NCBI GenBank assembly: GCA_016748015.1
Contig: JAAOMT010000466.1
Coordinates: 7,672-20,874, forward strand
Direction of reading: 5' to 3'
DNA: 13,203 nucleotides
From: Geosiphon pyriformis
Taxonomy: Eukaryota > Glomeromycota > Glomeromycetes > Archaeosporales > Geosiphonaceae
The notes under the pieces: model-generated
What the model saw: only the letters and a program-made list of their open reading frames with translations
Told to the model about the DNA's origin: nothing
Databases searched by the model: none
Translations under genes and position numbers: made by a program
In this document: positions 8,141 to 13,203 of the stretch, piece after piece
Numbering within the stretch: position 1 is the stretch's first letter
Layout: each line of letters begins with the position of its first letter

Positions 8141-8850
8141 ATGTTCCCAAAATTGGATACAACTTTGTAATCAGTGTCAAAAATTTCTCAATCATATACT
8201 TTTATATCCGGACTAGGCCAACTATTTCCTCATTTACAAAAATGTAATCAAGGATTCTGTGAGCTCTCCAAGAGTTTTTCTTTAGATTCAGCCTCTCCAA
8301 CTGTGATATTGGTTAGGCCGACTTCTTTCACTTGCCTAAAATTCACATTATCTTTAGATTCATTATTATCGAAATTCTTACCAACAATCACTTATGTGTT
8401 TTTGTTCACTGCTTTCAAAATAGTAGCATTAATAAAATTAACTTAATTCATTTTTTTCATAGAAAGCTTTAGCAAACGCACCAATTCCAATAATGCTAAT
8501 CTTTTTCTTGAATGACAATTTGATTTTCAAAAAACTTTTTTCGATCTCTTTAATTAACTTTTAACAATAATGACCATTTTCAATCTATTCATCTTTGTTT
8601 TTGCTTAAAATGTCAACTTTTACATTCTGAAATTTATCCTTAATTCAAGATTTTACTTTGCCTTTGAACTTAGTTTTGATAACAATAAAAATGATGGTTT
8701 TATTTTTTTTATGTCATTTTATATCATTTTTCTATTTGGCAGATTTGCTCATATCTTTTCTATTACACATGGCATTTTTTTGTTTAATTTATTATAGAGC
8801 TTGATCCAAAAATAAGCTTGTTTATTTGGTCACCAATTTTTTTAGAGTAA
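8141..8850 (-). pseudogene. EEP endonuclease domain remnant, LINE-type
   Basis: Degenerate endonuclease/exonuclease/phosphatase (APE-like) domain, the kind that opens ORF2 of LINE retrotransposons. One minus frame, with several stops, runs from about 8850 to 8440. It has a lysine-rich lead CNRKDMSKSAK, then FIVIKTKF (about 8666-8689), the counterpart of the catalytic ISETK with Glu now Lys, then LIKEIEKSFLKIKLSFKKK and ISIIGIGAF. A shift leads to FINATILKAVNKNT and VIVGKNFDNNES (8368-8382 covers GKNFD), the counterpart of GDFN. Another shift gives SWRAHRILDYIFVNEEIV (8232-8258 covers RILDYIFVN). Another gives EIFDTDYKVVSNFG, the SDHxxV motif with His now Tyr. No reverse transcriptase follows before the P450 piece. 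The order of five EEP motifs supports the call. A host EEP enzyme is a less likely alternative. Confidence 0.6.
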
Positions 8851-10305
8851 CAAAAATGTAATTAAAATCTATTATTAAGTATTATTATATTTAATTTCTG
8901 GCACTTTAATAGCTGTATTCTAATTAGCAACTTTTATTTATATAAATAAAATCATTAATAATAATTTTGAAATCTCTTTTATTTATTAGAAAATATAGAC
9001 ATATTAATAAATTTTATTCTATTGCAATTAAATTTATATTTTAAAACCGCAAAATAGTTGTAGTTTTAAAAAAGTTACAATAATCTGTTTATAAAGCACT
9101 TTGGCGTAAATAAAACTTTTAAATTAATTATTAAAAATTTTTGATGGTCACAATTTAAGAGATTTGTTAAAATATATGTAAAATTATATAATATTTGCTC
9201 TTAATCTAAACTTTTTTGTTACTTGTTTTTCAGTTTATTACAATCTTAAAAAAAATGTAGTTTTAAAGATAGTAGATTATTCAATTAAAAATAACTTACT
9301 TATTATGCTTAAAAAATATAATTTTAAAAAAAATGACTTAATTGGTTCTTTAATATATTATTAAACTACATAATATTTTAAATAAAATTGTTTTAAATCA
9401 TAATTTTTAATTTGTGTCTTGTTTTTTAGTGTTTTTTTAAGCTTTTTGGCATTAAAATTTTGCTATCATTAATATTTTATTTTAAACTAATAGTTAAATT
9501 AAACATATTAATTTAATTTAAAACAATATTTATAATATTTTACAAATTACTAATAAAATAATTGGTTTGATCTACTACTATTATTATAATTTACATATAA
9601 TAACATTTTTTAAACTTTAATTATAAATAAATTTCTTGATTTAATACTTTTGTATTTAAAGAATTAATAAATTTTATTGTTAAAAAACATATTATTAAGA
9701 TTTAAATAGTATTAATAAATATATATAAAAAGTAAATTAATAGTATTAAAAAAACACTTAAATTTAGAACAATTAATAAAATTTGATTATTATAATACAA
9801 CATTAAAATAATTTGACTTTATAATAAGTTAGATTATAAGAAGCTTGATTTATTTTTAATAATTTATTAAATTAATTCGGTGATTTACAAGTTAAAACCA
9901 CTAACATATTTTAAGATTTATAATGTTTTTTATGTTTTTTATTAGAATTTTATTAAAATTTAAACTTATTTGAGCATACAAAAAAGCCATTCTTATTTAT
10001 TTAACTGAAAAATAATATTAAGTTTATAATTGATAAAATATTCATTAATTAGTTTAAGTATTTTATGTTTAATATTTAAACAAATCTATTTTTTTAAAGA
10101 AATATTGTTTAAGAAGAAAAAAATATTACAAAGAAACAATTAATTAAAGAAATTTTAGATTCTTAGCTTTTTAAGTAGATTAACATAAGTTGTAAATTAA
10201 ATTTTTTATCTTAATACTATTTTTTATGCTTAGTTTCTCATTATTTTACCTAATTATAACATAAATAAGATTTTTTAAAGTTATAGAAAAATATCTAACC
10301 ATCTA
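8851..10305. other. AT-rich intergenic stretch
   Basis: I found no gene, RNA or notable repeat in this 1.45 kb. All frames are low-complexity with dense stops. It ends at the left TA flank of the Tc1 element. Confidence 0.6.
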
Positions 10306-10335
10306 TTCTGGGTGAACAAAATTAACAAATATTTT
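10306..10335 (+). repeat. Tc1 left terminal inverted repeat
   Basis: TTCTGGGTGAACAAAATTAA and the next ten bases pair with 11621-11592 on the other strand, with seven mismatches over the 32 bases that include the outer TA. Confidence 0.8.
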
Positions 10336-10534
10336 ATGTTTTTATTATTCAAGATAATATAATGATAAAAATAAACACAAGAATTTATTTATAGATAGTT
10401 TAACTGTTATAAATAATAAAAAATATGTTAAAAATACAATTATTAATTGAAATAAAGATATAATTGTCATTGTTTACCTTTTATTTTTAAAGATTTGCAC
10501 AAAAGTTTGCAGAAATTAATTGAATTTTCAAACA

Positions 10535-11555
10535 TCAAAAATTCAGAGAAAAGAATTGACTGGTTTTGAACATATAAAACTTATTACTTTTTTAATAGAA
10601 TAATATTCTATATGTAAAATAATAAAAAAATTTAATTATTTTAAATCTACTATTTAAAATACACTTTTTTATTATTAAAATTGAACACTATTCAATATGC
10701 ATTTAAAAGTAATAGACCTTCTTACTTAATAAAAACTTTCTTACAATTATAAAAATAATCAAAAATACTAAAAAGTATAGTTAAAGAGATACAAAAAGAA
10801 TCAATTAAAATTAATTCTAAATGTTAACAAAAACAATCAAAAAGTTTTTATATCAAATGAGACTTAATTTTCAAAATGCAGCCAAGAAACCTTTATTAAC
10901 AAAGATACAACAGAAAAATCGACTTACCTGGTGTATTAAACATTTTAATTAAACTATAAAAAAATGGAATCAAGTTATTTAGAGTGATTAATAAAAAATT
11001 TGTCTTTTTCATAATAAATCTCAAAGAATATGGAAAAAAAATGAAGAAAAGTTCAATAAGAAAAATTTATTTCCAACAGTAAAGCATAGTGAATATGAAA
11101 TTATGATATAGGAATATTTTTGTAGAACTGAATTAAGTTTTTTGGTTTTAGTGAAAGGCATATTAAATCGGTTTGGATATATTGAGATTTTAAAAAAAAA
11201 AATTATTATCATGAATTGAATATAAATTTTATTTTTAATCTTATTTCTTTTAATAAAACAATGTTCCAATCCATACTTTTCAAAGTTTAAAGACATACAT
11301 AATAGAAAAAAACATTAAATTACTCTCAAATGGCTGGTATAATTATCCAATCTTAATTCTATAGAAATATATAGAACAATTTACAAAAAAACTCAAGAAA
11401 CGCAATCTGTATTCTGTAAATAACTCAGAATTATTCATGGTATTACAAGATAAATGAAGCAAAATTTCCTAAAAATTTATAAAAATTTGGTTTTTAATAT
11501 GTTTAAATGTGTTGAAGAATGTGTTGAGGAGAAAGGAGGACCAACTCATTATTAA
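10535..11555 (+). pseudogene. Tc1-family transposase pseudogene
   Basis: Remnant of a D,D34E transposase. The N-terminal helix-turn-helix reads ELTGFEHIKLITFLIE (10553-10600), then YSICKII and YFKSTI with stops. A GRP-like hook appears as RPSYLI, and LKSIVKE and NQKVFISNET follow in shifted frames. A long frame with stops (10878-11216) gives AAKKPLLTKIQQKNRLTWCI, then SD at 10983-10988 (first catalytic Asp), KSQRIWKKNEEKFN, LFPTVKHSEYEIMI, stop, then LVLVKGILNRFGYIEIL. The second catalytic region is NNVPIHT where QDNDPxHT is expected, so Asp is Asn. The third reads LSNLNSIE where SPDLNPIE is expected; Glu is kept. The C-terminus ends CVEECVEEKGGPTHY and TAA at 11553-11555, the usual Tc1 end. 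There are many stops and several frameshifts. Confidence 0.85.
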
Positions 11556-11591
11556 TACTTATGTATAAAAAATAATTAATCAAGAAATAAA

Positions 11592-11621
11592 AAAGTGTTT
11601 GATGACTTTGTTCACCTAGTA
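11592..11621 (-). repeat. Tc1 right terminal inverted repeat
   Basis: Plus-strand AAAGTGTTTGATGACTTTG followed by TTCACCTAGTA is the inverted partner of 10306-10335. The GGTGAAC core is identical in both ends. Confidence 0.8.
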
Positions 11622-11623
11622 TA

Positions 11624-12847
11624 TATATTAGTAAATTAAATTATTTTTATCTTTCTTATACTTATTTCTTTTTTAATTTGAATATCTTAAAATAAAAATG
11701 ACATTTGTTTTTTAATTTGTATTTTCATTGACTTTGTTGAAAGTATTTATAAATAAATAATTAATATCTGTTATTAAATCTAAAAGTGCTAATTAAGACA
11801 TAAAATTTAGCAGCTGTATTATTTTTTATTAATAATATAAACTATTTTTTAATCTTGAAATTTTCTCAAAAATATCAGCAACTAAAATTTTATTATTTAT
11901 CTATTCAATTTACTGCTTTTAATCACAATTTTCCTTAATTGTTTTTATTACCATATAAAGTCTATTTTTTTAGCTGTTAAATTTTATCCTAATTATAATA
12001 ATATGATATTAATAGCTATTAAAAAAATATTAAAAAAACAAACCAAAAATTAATTTATTTTAATGAAATTTAAAATTAATAAATTATTATTTGTTTTTGT
12101 CATTATTCAATTAAGATTTTCAATTTATTTTGATAATGACTCAGTGTTGCAATTTAATAATATATTAGGCAATAATATTATATAAATAGCCGCTTTATTA
12201 TTAAAATTAATTATTGGCTTAATCATTAACCTGATTAATGATCTGATTGTTGGTTTAATTATTAAATGTTTTTGGAATATTATTTTCACTTTTCATATTT
12301 TCATTTGTATAAATAATTTTCTTTTGTTTTTTTTTAACTGATTTTAAGGCCACACCTTTTATTTACCGAGTTAATTGTTTACTTGAAACTTTTTTGGGTA
12401 TATAATTAAATTTGATCACTAAGTTTTATTATAGACAAAAAACTTATTAGCAAAATATTTTTTTTCTTTTAATTGAAAATTCTTCTTGACTAAACAATCT
12501 GAAATATTTGGAAAGATAAATGTAAGCATGTAAAAATAACCAAAATCTACCAATTTCTGAATAATTTATTTTAATACAAAATATTTTTTCGATAGATTGA
12601 GAATAAAATATAACAAAGAAAAAGTTTTAGTCAATAAAAATCTGGATGTAAAATCAATCTTATTTTGCCAAAATAATAACTTAAAAACTTATAATAGATT
12701 AATAATATAAAACATAAATAAAGTATATGTTTTTAAAATGCTATTATTATATAGTATATTGAAAATTCGACTGCTTTGATATTTTAATCTTGATCTCGAA
12801 GAAAATATTTAATTGGGAACTCGGAAATAATTGATCAATCGATAAAG
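11624..12847. other. AT-rich intergenic stretch
   Basis: No gene was seen. Besides the minisatellite at 12207-12266, the sequence is A/T runs with low-complexity translations. Confidence 0.6.
12207..12266. repeat. degenerate 10-13 bp minisatellite, copy 2
   Basis: Imperfect tandem units are TTAATTATTGGC, TTAATCATTAACC, TGATTAATGAT, CTGATTGTTGG and TTTAATTATTAAA. It is the second member of the family seen at 1275-1333, less AT-degraded and so perhaps closer to the source sequence. Confidence 0.5.
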
Positions 12848-12859
12848 TGCAGATTAACA
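12848..12859 (+). promoter_or_regulatory. 12-mer shared upstream of two BTB starts
   Basis: TGCAGATTAACA occurs here, 100 bp before the ATG at 12948, and at 6992-7003, 126 bp before the ATG at 7118. Shared ancestry of the upstream region, or a conserved promoter element, would explain it; chance cannot be excluded. Confidence 0.25.
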
Positions 12860-12881
12860 TGTGACTTCAACTCCGAATAAG

Positions 12882-12888
12882 TATATAA
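12882..12888 (+). promoter_or_regulatory. possible TATA-like box
   Basis: TATATAA lies 66 bases before the ATG at 12948, a plausible position for a fungal TATA element. Weak evidence, given the base composition. Confidence 0.25.
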
Positions 12889-12947
12889 TTAGCATAAATA
12901 CTGATTGTAGGGAAAAAGACTTCACACAGACTTCACATATTTTACCG

Positions 12948-13203
12948 ATGTCACCTCAACAATACTTTCACGCTTTATCCAATGATTTTGGGAATTTATT
13001 TAACAGTCAGAAGTTCTCTGATATTAGAATTATAGTTGGCGAAGCGCCCAATTTTAGAACTTTTCATGCTCATTCCTAAATTTTAGCAGCAAGATCACCA
13101 TATTTTGCTGTCGCACTCTCTAGCGATTGGATTAAAAGGGAAAATAATATCATTATCTTCCCTAAACCTAATATTTCACCAAAGATTTTTGAAATAATTC
13201 TCA
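12948..13203 (+). pseudogene. BTB domain gene, premature stop, runs off right edge
   Basis: Start of a BTB-family protein closely related to the 7118 copy. I chose the ATG at 12948 because its product MSPQQYFHALSNDF aligns to the start of the other copy. The frame is open further upstream, but 12861 is a GTG and those extra residues have no family match. The BTB domain continues FSDIRIIVGEAPNFRTFHAH and S, then a TAA at 13077-13079, then in the same frame ILAARSPYFAVALSSDWIKR and ENNIIIFPKPNISPKIFEII up to the edge. The stop replaces one residue that is Leu (CTG) in the 7118 copy; TTA to TAA would produce it. There are no frameshifts in 85 codons, so this is the least decayed fragment. The exon boundary seen at 7359 in the other copy would fall just past the window. 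Confidence 0.85.

Larger units (their letters stand above)
10306..11621 (+). mobile_element. Tc1/mariner DNA transposon, complete ends, dead
   Basis: The element is about 1.3 kb, the usual Tc1 size. The left end reads TTCTGGGTGAACAAAATTAA and the right end, on the minus strand, TACTAGGTGAACAAAGTCAT. Including the outer TA, 25 of 32 bases agree, and five of the seven differences are transitions. TA lies immediately outside both ends (10304-10305 and 11622-11623), as expected for TA target-site duplication. A single decayed transposase fills the interior. Structure shows how it arrived (cut-and-paste insertion); the enzyme is inactive and the ends have diverged. Confidence 0.85.

Noticed and set aside
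8174-8446. Plus-strand open frame of 90 codons
   Set aside because: It lies antisense to the EEP endonuclease remnant, whose ordered motifs on the minus strand are the better explanation.
8473-8493. Glycine-rich loop (IGIGAF) suggesting a kinase
   Set aside because: No kinase lysine or later subdomains follow; the neighbouring GKNFD, RILDYIFVN and FDTDYKVV motifs fit an EEP domain instead.
11021-11296. Minus-strand open frame of 91 codons
   Set aside because: It is antisense to the Tc1 transposase core and has low-complexity I/F/N/K composition.
12861-12947. Upstream extension of the BTB frame from 12861
   Set aside because: Starts with GTG, has no family similarity and lies over a TATA-like sequence; the ATG at 12948 matches the paralogue's start.

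Overview
The window is about 80% A+T and reads as fungal nuclear DNA. The best match is an arbuscular mycorrhizal fungus of the Rhizophagus/Glomus group (Glomeromycotina). Support comes from extreme AT content, many simple repeats, spliceosomal introns with GTAAGT donors, BTB-BACK-TLDc proteins, a TKL-like kinase with the 'HP-A-YT' tail typical of that lineage's expanded kinases, a cytochrome P450 piece and a Tc1 element. This assignment is an inference from protein families known to be expanded there; no marker gene is present.

No intact gene was found. The window is a graveyard of broken copies of large gene families and transposons, separated by kilobases of AT-rich DNA. In order: a possible minus-strand coding remnant at the left edge (1-193); a 5'-truncated, frameshifted kinase (about 1555-2213, +); AT-rich repeats (2214-4478); a BACK plus partial TLDc fragment (4479-5203, -); AT-rich DNA containing two tRNA-like/SINE-like boxes (6495-6647); a BTB plus partial BACK gene with one probable intron (7118-7573, +), which runs directly into an inverted cytochrome P450 piece (7569-7882, -); a degenerate endonuclease/exonuclease/phosphatase (EEP) domain of LINE type (about 8141-8850, -); AT-rich DNA; a complete but dead Tc1/mariner element with recognisable inverted repeats and TA flanks (10306-11621, +); AT-rich DNA with a minisatellite related to one at 1275-1333; and the start of another BTB gene with a premature stop, running off the right edge (12948-13203, +).

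The three BTB-family fragments are relatives of one another but hold different, partly complementary parts of the domain order, and two are in opposite orientation. The main interest is how this locus was assembled: segment capture with a BTB/P450 junction sharing a few bases, gene fragments ending at or near exon boundaries, and a transposon whose inactivating changes are mostly C-to-T or G-to-A. I see no evidence of an undescribed functional system.
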